Positions 1 through 6,040 of a stretch of 11,330 bases of DNA are shown here, piece by piece. This DNA is from Nitrospinota bacterium (GTDB taxonomy: Bacteria; JADFOP01; DATKYB01). A model generated the notes under the pieces. That model had not been told where the DNA came from, ran no database searches, and worked only from the letters and a program-made list of their open reading frames with translations. Where the stretch lies: the NCBI GenBank assembly GCA_035528715.1, contig DATKYB010000139.1, positions 1 through 11,330 on the forward strand, written 5' to 3'. A program made the position numbers and the translations under genes. Position 1 is the stretch's first letter; every line of letters starts with the position of its first letter.

Positions 1-101
1 AATAGGATTTAAAAAAAGGGGACATTTGTATAAAGAATTTATGGATAGTGAGGGGCTTTTTAGGGATAATTATATATACTATTACGAATTACAATAAAAA
101 T

Positions 102-554
102 ATGTTTAAATTTAAATTACAACCCGTATTAAGATATAGAAAAAGGATCGAAGAGAAGTTTCAAATAGAATTGGGTAAGATAAAGATGCGCTATAAAGAG
201 GAAAAGAAGAAATTATATCTTCTCGTGCAAAATAAAGATGAGTGTGAAAGAGAGATCTGTTCAAAATATCGAAAAGGAATTAAACTTTCTGATATTATTC
301 TCTATTTTAATTTTATCGATAAGGTAAAGATGGATATTGATAGACAAGAATCGGTCTTAAAGGAGTTAAAAATGAAAATTGAAGAGAAGAGAAAGGAACT
401 CCTTAAGGCCTCGAAAGAGAGGAAGATTATTGAGAAGTTAAGAGAGAAGAAGGAAAGAGAGTATTTAGAAGATTTAAATAGAAAAGAAAGAATATTTCTT
501 GATGAAATCTCTACAAATCGATTTATAAGAGAAACTCTCACTAATACTCAATAG
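102..554 (+). CDS. fliJ: Flagellar export protein FliJ
   Basis: FliJ is the soluble coiled-coil stalk of the flagellar type III export ATPase; in the known family it links the FliI hexamer to the FlhA gate and helps escort substrates. The 150-residue product opens with the family-typical MFKFKLQPVLRYRKRIEE and is then almost entirely Lys/Glu-rich heptad-like helix, matching the usual FliJ length of about 145-150. The open frame extends upstream to a GTG at 48, but that adds 18 residues with no FliJ character, so ATG 102 is preferred even though no clear Shine-Dalgarno precedes it. It ends 2 bases before the motE-like gene, so the two are probably cotranscribed, and fliI would be expected just upstream outside the window. 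Sequence identity in this family is low, so the call rests on the N-terminal signature, coiled-coil character and position. Confidence 0.88.
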   Translation: MFKFKLQPVLRYRKRIEEKFQIELGKIKMRYKEEKKKLYLLVQNKDECEREICSKYRKGIKLSDIILYFNFIDKVKMDIDRQESVLKELKMKIEEKRKELLKASKERKIIEKLREKKEREYLEDLNRKERIFLDEISTNRFIRETLTNTQ

Positions 555-556
555 CG

Positions 557-1111
557 ATGGAAGTAATGGAAGTAAAAGTGAAAAACAGTTCGTTTAAAGG
601 TCATAAAAAGGCAGCAACATTTTTCTTTGCTTTAATTTTTGTTCTGCTATCATTTTTCCTGTCCCCTTTTCAAGGACTATCTCAACAAAAAGAAATCGCA
701 AAAGATAAATATTCAAAAACTACTTTAGAAATATTAGAATCAATAGAAAAAGAAAGAATGGTATTGTTAAAAAAAGAAGAGGATATAAAGAAAGAGAAGA
801 AAATTTTAAAAGATATAAAAGATGATGTTGATAAAAGAATAGCCAAACTAAAAACTTTAAGATTAGAACTAGAGGGTTTACTTGAGAAATTAGAGAAAAG
901 GGACGAAGAAAAATTTAGACATTTAGTTAAAGTTTATGAGGGGATGCGTCCAGAAGAGGCAGGTCCTCTCATCTCTACTTTAAGAGAGGATATTGCTATT
1001 CGAATATTTTCAGGGATGAACAATAAGAAGGCTGCTAAGATCCTTCCTTTTATAGAGCCTGAAAAGGCTATCAAGATAAGCGAAGCCATGATAAAAAAGA
1101 GAAAAAAGTAA
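557..1111 (+). CDS. MotE/YlxF-like flagellar protein (membrane anchor, coiled coil, MgtE-N-like end)
   Basis: The 184-residue product has a Lys-rich N-terminus, one hydrophobic segment at about residues 21-37 (signal anchor or signal peptide), a long charged coiled coil at about 55-118, and a C-terminal helical module at about 119-178 with MRPEEAGPLIS, two IRIFSGM/KILPFIE-like repeats and a final AIKISEAM. This layout is that of COG3334 (MotE/YlxF), whose C-terminus resembles the MgtE N-terminal domain. In Sinorhizobium MotE is a periplasmic chaperone for MotC; no motC is visible here, so the role in this organism is unknown. The gene usually lies between fliJ and fliK, as it does here. The start is uncertain: ATG 557 is 2 bases after fliJ, while in-frame ATG 566 is an alternative, and neither has a well-spaced ribosome site. 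The protein ends in a basic KKRKK tail. Confidence 0.75.
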   Translation: MEVMEVKVKNSSFKGHKKAATFFFALIFVLLSFFLSPFQGLSQQKEIAKDKYSKTTLEILESIEKERMVLLKKEEDIKKEKKILKDIKDDVDKRIAKLKTLRLELEGLLEKLEKRDEEKFRHLVKVYEGMRPEEAGPLISTLREDIAIRIFSGMNNKKAAKILPFIEPEKAIKISEAMIKKRKK

Positions 1112-1144
1112 TTCATGGTATTTTTTTCATTTTGCCCATCACTT

Positions 1145-1170
1145 AAAAAGGAATTTTTTGCCTTTTTCTT
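1145..1170 (+). terminator. Weak hairpin after the motE-like gene
   Basis: AAAAAGG at 1145-1151 pairs perfectly with CCTTTTT at 1161-1167 around a 9-base loop, and the 3' arm runs into further T/C bases. It lies 33 bases after the motE-like stop and ahead of the fliK promoter, where a terminator would be expected. Only two G-C pairs hold the stem, so termination would be weak or partial; the match may simply reflect A/T runs in this AT-rich spacer. Confidence 0.3.
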
Positions 1171-1247
1171 CATCAAAAATTAGCCAAAAAAAGAAATGCA
1201 AACCTTTATTTAGCTGAAAAATAATAAGTTATACTCTTTTCCAAAGA

Positions 1248-1263
1248 TGGCATATTATTTGCT
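1248..1263 (+). promoter_or_regulatory. Sigma-54 (-24/-12) promoter for fliK-flgD-flgE
   Basis: The sequence TGGCATATTATTTGCT matches the sigma-54 consensus TGGCAC-N5-TTGCW with exact spacing: the GG at 1249-1250 and the GC at 1261-1262 are separated as required. With C1262 as -12, transcription would start near 1274, giving a leader of about 50 bases before the fliK ATG at 1324. Hook genes fliK, flgD and flgE are classic sigma-54-dependent middle flagellar genes in several Gram-negative groups. A second, nearly identical element precedes motA. No clear palindromic enhancer site was found between 1112 and 1247. Confidence 0.8.
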
Positions 1264-1323
1264 CAATTCTTAAAAAGAAAATTTTAAATAATTTTGCATT
1301 TAAATATTTATAAAGAGACGATC

Positions 1324-2940
1324 ATGCTTAACATTCCTATATTATCGTCAGTTATTCCTTCAGTTAACAATACCATTGATAGTGGAGTAGACGGAGCTAA
1401 GGAAGAAAATAGCTCTTTCTTTCAAATCCTGCAGAATATAAATTCCGAGCAAGTTAAAAATATCAGTCAATTCATGAAAAAGGCTTCTGAAGAGAATTCT
1501 GGAGAGAATGAATATAATCTCCAAAAAGATGGTTTAGGCCAGAAAAACTTAATAGAAGTAATCTTTCAACAAAACCCTCTGATGTTAAAAGAACTTTTTA
1601 ACTATCTTAAAGAAGGAGGAGATATAAGTTCTCCTATAAAAGGGTCAGAAGACAAAGAGGTTTTGAATTTAATAGAGGAAGTTTTTTTCCTTAACAGTGG
1701 ATTAAAAGAGACAGAAATAACAGAACTAACAGATAAGATATTTAATGATTCAAAAGGTTTTTTAGGGAAAGAACAACACCTTGGAACTAAAGATCTTGTT
1801 GATTTGAAAGGAATTCAAGAGAATTTAGAAAAACTACTTATAAAAGAATCTTTTGTTTCAGTAGAAAATAGGAAAAACCAGGGAACAATTGAGAAGTCTT
1901 TACAAGAGTTAAAGATTGCAGACGAGAATATAAGACAAGAGATCACTAACTTTATGGAGAGAAAGGAGGGATTATCTCTAAAAGATTTATTGATAAGAAT
2001 AGGAGTTTTATCTGACAAAGAAGAAATCAATTTACCCGTTAAAGAATTTTTTAATCAGAAAGATTCCATATTTTATAAAGAGGGCTTAGTTAAAATAGAA
2101 GAGCCGTCTCTAGGCAATAAGAGTGCTGGATTGATAGAAGATGCTTTGGATGGGAAAAAACAGATTTTCCAAAAAGAGCTTTTAGATAAAGGAAGTATTT
2201 ATATTGAGCGAGATATTGAGATGGCTAAGAAACCCATTCAAGCCTTTGATCTCTTTGAAGGTAGACTAGATATAGATCCTAAAGCGATCTCAAGTATAAA
2301 AGAGATAATTTTTAAAGGAGCAGGGACTGGATTTGAGCAAGAGTTCCAAAATAATGATTTCTCCATGATTTCTGAACTAGAAATAAAAAGTGAGAGGATA
2401 GACCCTTTGAATTTACATCATAAAGATGTGGATCTTGGATTGTTACATAAGGAGGGTTCCTTGGGAGAGACCAAGGAAGCCCTTGGAAAGTTCGTGAACG
2501 AGGAAATAACCAACAAATCTCTATTCGATAATCAAATTTTAGATCAGATTATAGATAAGGTAAAAAAACCAATATTTAAAAATGGTATAAATGAAATTAA
2601 ATTATCCCTCAAGCCCGAGTTTTTAGGTGAATTGAAAATAGAGATAAGCGTTGAGAAAAATGTTTTTAAGGCTGATATTACTGTAGAAAATCATTTTATA
2701 AAGGATGTACTGGATGGAAATCTCGAAAAATTAAAGCAGGCTCTCCATACTCATGGCTTAGAGATAAGAGAATTTAGTGTTTCGGTTGGACAAGACCATG
2801 ACAAGCAGGCTACAAATCACAACGGTTCAAATAATAGTAAGGCCGCGTTTGATTTTCCAAAGGAAGAACTTGCGGAAGAGAAAAATAATATTCACTCAAA
2901 TATGATTACACAGAACGGCCTCATCGATATAGTAGTATAA
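1324..2940 (+). CDS. fliK: Flagellar hook-length control protein FliK
   Basis: FliK is the secreted ruler that measures the hook and switches export specificity from hook to filament substrates through its C-terminal domain. The 538-residue product has a long, poorly conserved, Lys/Glu/Ile-rich N-terminal and central region, and a recognisable Flg_hook domain at about residues 425-492: NEIKLSLKPEFLGELKIEI, then an HFIKDVLDGNLEKLKQAL helix and GLEIREFSVSVG. An Asn/Lys-rich tail follows. The frame can be extended to a TTG at 1294, but ATG 1324 is preferred because it has a weak AGAG ribosome site at 1314-1317 and starts MLNIPILSSVIP. The predicted sigma-54 start at about 1274 lies upstream of both. 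It is longer than E. coli FliK (about 405 residues), which could imply a longer hook, but the ruler region cannot be calibrated from sequence alone. flgD follows after 27 bases. The coding sequence is very AT-rich. Confidence 0.88.
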   Translation: MLNIPILSSVIPSVNNTIDSGVDGAKEENSSFFQILQNINSEQVKNISQFMKKASEENSGENEYNLQKDGLGQKNLIEVIFQQNPLMLKELFNYLKEGGDISSPIKGSEDKEVLNLIEEVFFLNSGLKETEITELTDKIFNDSKGFLGKEQHLGTKDLVDLKGIQENLEKLLIKESFVSVENRKNQGTIEKSLQELKIADENIRQEITNFMERKEGLSLKDLLIRIGVLSDKEEINLPVKEFFNQKDSIFYKEGLVKIEEPSLGNKSAGLIEDALDGKKQIFQKELLDKGSIYIERDIEMAKKPIQAFDLFEGRLDIDPKAISSIKEIIFKGAGTGFEQEFQNNDFSMISELEIKSERIDPLNLHHKDVDLGLLHKEGSLGETKEALGKFVNEEITNKSLFDNQILDQIIDKVKKPIFKNGINEIKLSLKPEFLGELKIEISVEKNVFKADITVENHFIKDVLDGNLEKLKQALHTHGLEIREFSVSVGQDHDKQATNHNGSNNSKAAFDFPKEELAEEKNNIHSNMITQNGLIDIVV

Positions 2941-2967
2941 AAGGATAAAGAAAGGAGGGAAAAAGGT

Positions 2968-3630
2968 ATGCAGATTGATTCCTTGTTCTCAACAATACCC
3001 GGTTCAGCAGATTTGTATAGCGAAGAAGTCAATATGGGCATGGGCAAGGATGATTTTTTGAAGCTTTTGATAGCCCAGCTAGAGAATCAAAATCCCCTCG
3101 AGCCTCAAGAGGCGACAGAATTTACTGCTCAACTCGCCCAATTTAGCAGCTTAGAAAAACTGATAAATATAAACGATGCTTTAAAGGAAATCGAACTGAT
3201 TCAATCCTCAATTAATAATGCTCAGGCCGTAAGTTTTATTGGAAAGAATGTACTCTCTTTAGGAAATGAGATAACCATAACCAATGGAACTACACCGGAT
3301 ATCCAGTATGAATTAGCTCTAGATGCCTCTATAATAGAGATAGATATATTCGATTCTGCTTCAAATTTGCTCAGGACCCTATCAGTGGACTCACAAAAAG
3401 CTGGAAGACAGGCTGTTCCTTTTGATGGATTAGATAAAAACGGGATTCCTCTGCCAGATGGGGAATACTCATACCAGGTATCGGCTTCAAACCTTGAGGG
3501 TGGTTCAATCTCTGTTATTTCATACTCAACAGGAAAGGTTAAAGGGGTCTCTTTTGAGGATGGAACAGCGGTTTTATTGGTTGGAGAACATAAGGTTCCT
3601 GTAAGTTATTTTGTTGAAGTCTTTGATTGA
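2968..3630 (+). CDS. flgD: Hook assembly scaffold (hook cap) FlgD
   Basis: FlgD caps the growing hook and directs FlgE polymerisation, and is itself exported by the flagellar type III system. The 220-residue product carries the diagnostic N-terminal FlgD motif at about residues 27-64 (KDDFLKLLIAQLENQNPLEP, then TEFTAQLAQFSSLEKL). A C-terminal region at about 100-180 resembles the FlgD Ig-like (FLG4) domain, including FDGLDKNGIPLPDGEYSYQV. Length agrees with the family. ATG 2968 is preceded by a strong AGGAGG at 2953-2958. It sits 27 bases after fliK and 32 bases before flgE, each with a near-consensus ribosome site, consistent with high translation of hook genes from one transcript driven by the promoter at 1248. 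Confidence 0.95.
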   Translation: MQIDSLFSTIPGSADLYSEEVNMGMGKDDFLKLLIAQLENQNPLEPQEATEFTAQLAQFSSLEKLININDALKEIELIQSSINNAQAVSFIGKNVLSLGNEITITNGTTPDIQYELALDASIIEIDIFDSASNLLRTLSVDSQKAGRQAVPFDGLDKNGIPLPDGEYSYQVSASNLEGGSISVISYSTGKVKGVSFEDGTAVLLVGEHKVPVSYFVEVFD

Positions 3631-3662
3631 TAAAAAATATATAAAGAAAGGAGGGTAAGTAA

Positions 3663-4916
3663 ATGTCTGTTTTTAGTGCGCTATATACAGGCGTTAGCGG
3701 CTTGAATGCCCAGTCAGCCAGGACTCAAGTTATTGGTAATAATATCGCAAACATAAGCACACATGGATTCAAGGCAAGCAGGGTGTGCTTTGAAGATATT
3801 CTCAGCCAGAGCTTATCAGGGGCTTCTTCTTCATCTCAGATTGGAAGAGGTACCTCACTGGCAGCTGTTACGAGAGACTTTTCTCAGGGCTCCTTAGAGA
3901 CAACGAATGCTGCTACTGACATGGCAGTAGATGGTGATGGCTTTTTTATCGTGAATAATGGTTCAGGAGACTTCTATACAAGGGCAGGGCAGTTCAGCTT
4001 CGATGCAAACGGAAACCTTGTAAATCCACAGGGCATGGTCCTTCAGGGAGATGTCTATGTTAGTGGTTCACCATCAGGAATAAGGAGCGATTTGAGCTTT
4101 AATACAACCGCTTCTGCTCCCTCAACAACAAGCGAATTTTCCATAGGAGCAAACCTTGATTCAAGGGCAAGCGGTGCAACCAGCTTTAGCACCTCTTTGA
4201 CGGTATTCGATGCACTTGGAACCGCTTTAACACTCACTCTTACCTTTACAAAGAGCTCATCCACGCCACCAGCAGGCACATCAGCTGAATGGTCGCTGGT
4301 ACCGACCATCTCTGATACAAGTGCCACAGTTCAGGTAAATGGAGCGAGCAGTGCCACGGTAAGCTTTAATACAAGTGGAGCTCTCAATAGCCCTGCGACA
4401 GATCCTACAATCACAATTACAGGCCTATCTACTGGCGCAACGATTGGAAGCGGTGGAGACATCACCTTCGATTTAATCGGCAATTCATCTGGTAATGTCC
4501 TTACAGGTTATGCTTCTACCTCTGCGGTAAATGCCGTTTCTCAAAATGGCTATTCAACAGGGTCTCTCCTTAACATAAGTATATCCCAGTCCGGTTTAGT
4601 AAGTGGTCTCTTTACAAATGGCCAGAGCCAAAACCTTGCTCAGATCGTCTTGTCTAAATTTACAAACCCTTGGGGGCTTACAAGTGTCGGGGATAATCTC
4701 TACGCAGAATCTTATGCATCAGGTCAGCCCATCAGAGCCAATCCCGAACAGAGTGGTTTGGGAAGCATTACAGCTAATTCACTCGAGCTCTCTAATGTTG
4801 ACCTTTCAAGGGAATTTGTAAATCTGATACAGACTCAAAGAGCCTTTCAAGCCAATTCCAAGATTATAATGGTTGGCGATGAACTGCTAGCAGACCTTGT
4901 GAATATAGTCAGATAA
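3663..4916 (+). CDS. flgE: Flagellar hook protein FlgE
   Basis: FlgE polymerises into the hook, the universal joint between rod and filament. The 417-residue product opens with the rod/hook signature SALYTGVSGLNAQSARTQVI then GNNIANISTHGFKASR, has the ATDMAVDGDGFFIV block near residue 90, and closes with the Flg_bb_C type end SNVDLSREFVNLIQTQRAFQ...ELLADLVNIVR. The middle (about 150-330) is Ser/Thr/Gly-rich, as expected for the variable surface domains. Length matches mid-size FlgE proteins. ATG 3663 follows AGGAGG near 3649. Codon choice is visibly richer in G/C than fliK: 4201-4260 has 26 G/C of 60 against 13 of 60 at 2041-2100, perhaps because this protein is made in large amounts or has been acquired. 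A Cys at residue 42 (SRVCFEDIL) sits where many homologues have a small residue. A strong terminator follows directly. Confidence 0.96.
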   Translation: MSVFSALYTGVSGLNAQSARTQVIGNNIANISTHGFKASRVCFEDILSQSLSGASSSSQIGRGTSLAAVTRDFSQGSLETTNAATDMAVDGDGFFIVNNGSGDFYTRAGQFSFDANGNLVNPQGMVLQGDVYVSGSPSGIRSDLSFNTTASAPSTTSEFSIGANLDSRASGATSFSTSLTVFDALGTALTLTLTFTKSSSTPPAGTSAEWSLVPTISDTSATVQVNGASSATVSFNTSGALNSPATDPTITITGLSTGATIGSGGDITFDLIGNSSGNVLTGYASTSAVNAVSQNGYSTGSLLNISISQSGLVSGLFTNGQSQNLAQIVLSKFTNPWGLTSVGDNLYAESYASGQPIRANPEQSGLGSITANSLELSNVDLSREFVNLIQTQRAFQANSKIIMVGDELLADLVNIVR

Positions 4917-4923
4917 TGAATAG

Positions 4924-4963
4924 AAGGGAGGAGATAATATCTCCTCCCTTTCTTTTCCTCTTT
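4924..4963 (+). terminator. Strong intrinsic terminator after flgE
   Basis: Bases 4924-4936 and 4938-4950 are perfect reverse complements around a single central A (4937). The GGGAGGAGATA core forms an 11-pair G/C-rich stem, extended by two A-T pairs. The 3' arm runs into TTTCTTTTCCTCTTT. It begins 8 bases after the flgE stop and separates the hook operon from the motor operon. In RNA the innermost pairs would open to give a usable loop. Confidence 0.88.
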
Positions 4964-5020
4964 AATTCCCACAAAAGCGTCAAGATAGTGACAATCCTCC
5001 TTTTTTTTGACACAAAGAAA

Positions 5021-5048
5021 AATCCAATAAATCCAAATAAATCAACTA
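5021..5048 (+). repeat. Imperfect short tandem repeat (AATCCAATA-like units)
   Basis: Three successive units, AATCCAATA (5021-5029), AATCCAAATA (5030-5039) and AATCAACTA (5040-5048), resemble each other. The array is small and AT-rich, so it could be chance or slippage. It lies about 180-205 bases upstream of the predicted motA transcription start. Confidence 0.35.
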
Positions 5049-5072
5049 CTAAGTGATTTTATAAAGAAATAA

Positions 5073-5088
5073 AGTCGAAATCTCGACT
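5073..5088. repeat. Inverted repeat AGTCGA-N4-TCGACT
   Basis: AGTCGA at 5073-5078 and TCGACT at 5083-5088 are perfect reverse complements separated by AATC. The element stands out because CpG-containing words are rare in this AT-rich spacer. It could be a dimeric regulator site, about 140-155 bases upstream of the predicted motA start, or a small hairpin. Confidence 0.4.
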
Positions 5089-5114
5089 CTCTCCAATGTC
5101 AGAGGAGCTTTAAT

Positions 5115-5142
5115 AGAGATGGTGAGAATCTCTGATAGAGAT
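5115..5142. promoter_or_regulatory. Candidate enhancer-binding site cluster (AGAGAT half-sites)
   Basis: AGAGAT occurs at 5115-5120 and 5137-5142, exactly 22 bases (about two helical turns) apart, as part of TAATAGAGAT and TGATAGAGAT. Its complement ATCTCT lies between them at 5128-5133, so 5128-5142 is a perfect palindrome with a 3-base centre. The cluster lies about 84-111 bases upstream of the predicted sigma-54 start at 5226, a usual place for FlrC/FleQ-type activator sites. No consensus for this organism is known to me, so this is inference. Confidence 0.4.
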
Positions 5143-5199
5143 AACTCTTTTAGAAAGAATGAATTACAGATATTAAGAAAGGGCTTTTCAATAATTTAT

Positions 5200-5215
5200 T
5201 GGCATAATAATTGCA
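5200..5215 (+). promoter_or_regulatory. Sigma-54 (-24/-12) promoter for the motA-fliP operon
   Basis: TGGCATAATAATTGCA matches TGGCAC-N5-TTGCW with exact spacing, with GG at 5201-5202 and GC at 5213-5214. Taking C5214 as -12 puts the start near 5226 and gives a leader of about 32 bases before motA ATG 5258. The box is nearly the same as the fliK promoter at 1248 (TGGCATA, then TTGCW), arguing for shared control. Downstream lie stator, switch and export-gate genes with no strong terminator visible. Confidence 0.85.
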
Positions 5216-5247
5216 AAAATGTAAAGAAAAAAATCTTTTTTGCCTCT

Positions 5248-5251
5248 GGAG
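5248..5251 (+). promoter_or_regulatory. Ribosome binding site that fixes the motA start
   Basis: GGAG at 5248-5251 is 6 bases before ATG 5258. The alternative in-frame TTG at 5240 has no ribosome site, and its product would begin with six residues absent from MotA proteins, so ATG 5258 is chosen. Confidence 0.75.
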
Positions 5252-5257
5252 ACCTTT

Positions 5258-6028
5258 ATGGACCTTGCAACAGTCATAGGAATTATTTCAGCATTCTCTC
5301 TGGTTATTTTAGCGATTATGTCTGGAGGAATGCTAATAATATTCATTAGTATTCCCTCTGCTATGATAGTTATTGGGGGAACCATGGGTGCAACACTGAT
5401 TAATTACCCCCTCGGACAGGTTCTTGGGGTGATAAATGTTCTTAAAAAAGTTTTTTTTCATAAGGTTATCTCGCCAAAAGTAACCATACCTTTGATCGTT
5501 CAGTTTGCTTCAAAGGCAAGGAAGGATGGAATATTGGCCTTAGAGTCGATGGTAAAGGAGGTTAATGATTCATTCCTTCAAAAAGGGGTTCAACTGGCTG
5601 TGGATGGATTAGAACCGACCTCTATAAGGGAAATATTGGAAAAAGAGATAGACTTTCTTGAGGAAAGGCACCAGCTGGGTGCAGAAATTTTTACAACCAT
5701 GGGGACCTTTGCTCCTGCATTGGGATTGATAGGAACCCTTATTGGTCTTGTTCAAATGTTACAGAGCATGGAGGACCCAAGTTCCATTGGACCTGCCATG
5801 GCCATTGCCCTTTTAACCACTTTTTACGGTGCGCTATTGGCTAATCTGGTTTTTCTTCCTATTGCCGGAAAATTGAGGACAAGAAGCCAAGAGGAGGTTT
5901 TAGCAAAAGATTTGGTAAGGGAGGGCATTCTGGCTATATCTTCGGGGGATAACCCAAGGATTGTAGAACAAAAACTCCATGCATTTTTAGCACCAAAGCT
6001 AAGGGAATCGAGCTTTGATAAAAAATAA
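5258..6028 (+). CDS. motA: Flagellar stator protein MotA
   Basis: MotA forms the pentameric, four-helix-per-subunit ring of the stator that turns ion flow into torque on the C-ring. The 256-residue product begins MDLATVIGIISAFSLVILAI, has hydrophobic segments at about 1-22, 27-50, 147-170 and 178-202, and a cytoplasmic loop with the torque-contact residues Arg88 and Glu96 in SKARKDGILALE (compare E. coli Arg90 and Glu98). The ion-channel prolines are present as Pro153 in TFAPALGLIGTLIGL and Pro201 in VFLPIAGKL (E. coli Pro173/Pro222). Length fits the shorter MotA group of about 250-260 residues. It is the first gene after the sigma-54 promoter and lies 12 bases before the first motB-type gene. 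Ion type (proton or sodium) cannot be decided from sequence here. Confidence 0.96.
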   Translation: MDLATVIGIISAFSLVILAIMSGGMLIIFISIPSAMIVIGGTMGATLINYPLGQVLGVINVLKKVFFHKVISPKVTIPLIVQFASKARKDGILALESMVKEVNDSFLQKGVQLAVDGLEPTSIREILEKEIDFLEERHQLGAEIFTTMGTFAPALGLIGTLIGLVQMLQSMEDPSSIGPAMAIALLTTFYGALLANLVFLPIAGKLRTRSQEEVLAKDLVREGILAISSGDNPRIVEQKLHAFLAPKLRESSFDKK

Positions 6029-6040
6029 GAAGGAATATCC

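Larger units (their letters stand above)
4964..5199 (+). other. Non-coding regulatory spacer between hook and motor operons
   Basis: No credible gene lies here. In particular flbD, which often follows flgE, is absent. The stretch holds an imperfect tandem repeat of 9-10 bases (5021-5048), a 6-base inverted repeat AGTCGA-aatc-TCGACT (5073-5088), and an AGAGAT/ATCTCT cluster (5115-5142). All lie upstream of the -24/-12 promoter at 5200. Their distance, roughly 80-200 bases before the predicted start, is typical for sites of enhancer-binding activators of sigma-54 promoters. Function is inferred from position and symmetry only. Confidence 0.55.

Noticed and set aside
1-97. Possible end of an upstream gene (fliI): NRI-stop in frame 1 at 1-12, or an open frame at 2-97 ending in ELQ-stop
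   Set aside because: Too short to recognise; neither ending has clear FliI features, although fliI is expected upstream of fliJ.
48-101. GTG start extending fliJ by 18 residues
   Set aside because: The added residues have no FliJ character, and MFKFKLQPVLRYR at 102 matches the usual FliJ beginning.
4055-4327. Open frame of 90 residues on the - strand within flgE, and similar - strand frames over fliL, fliO and others
   Set aside because: They are shadows of well-recognised + strand flagellar genes, with no ribosome sites or family features.
5007-5035. Perfect -35-like TTGACA at 5007-5012, suggesting a sigma-70 promoter
   Set aside because: No acceptable -10 hexamer at 16-18 bases (only AATCCA-like words), and it sits just downstream of a T tract.
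5119-5349. 76-residue open frame overlapping the motA promoter and motA start
   Set aside because: It spans the -24/-12 box, runs out of frame into motA, and resembles neither FlbD nor any family I recognise.
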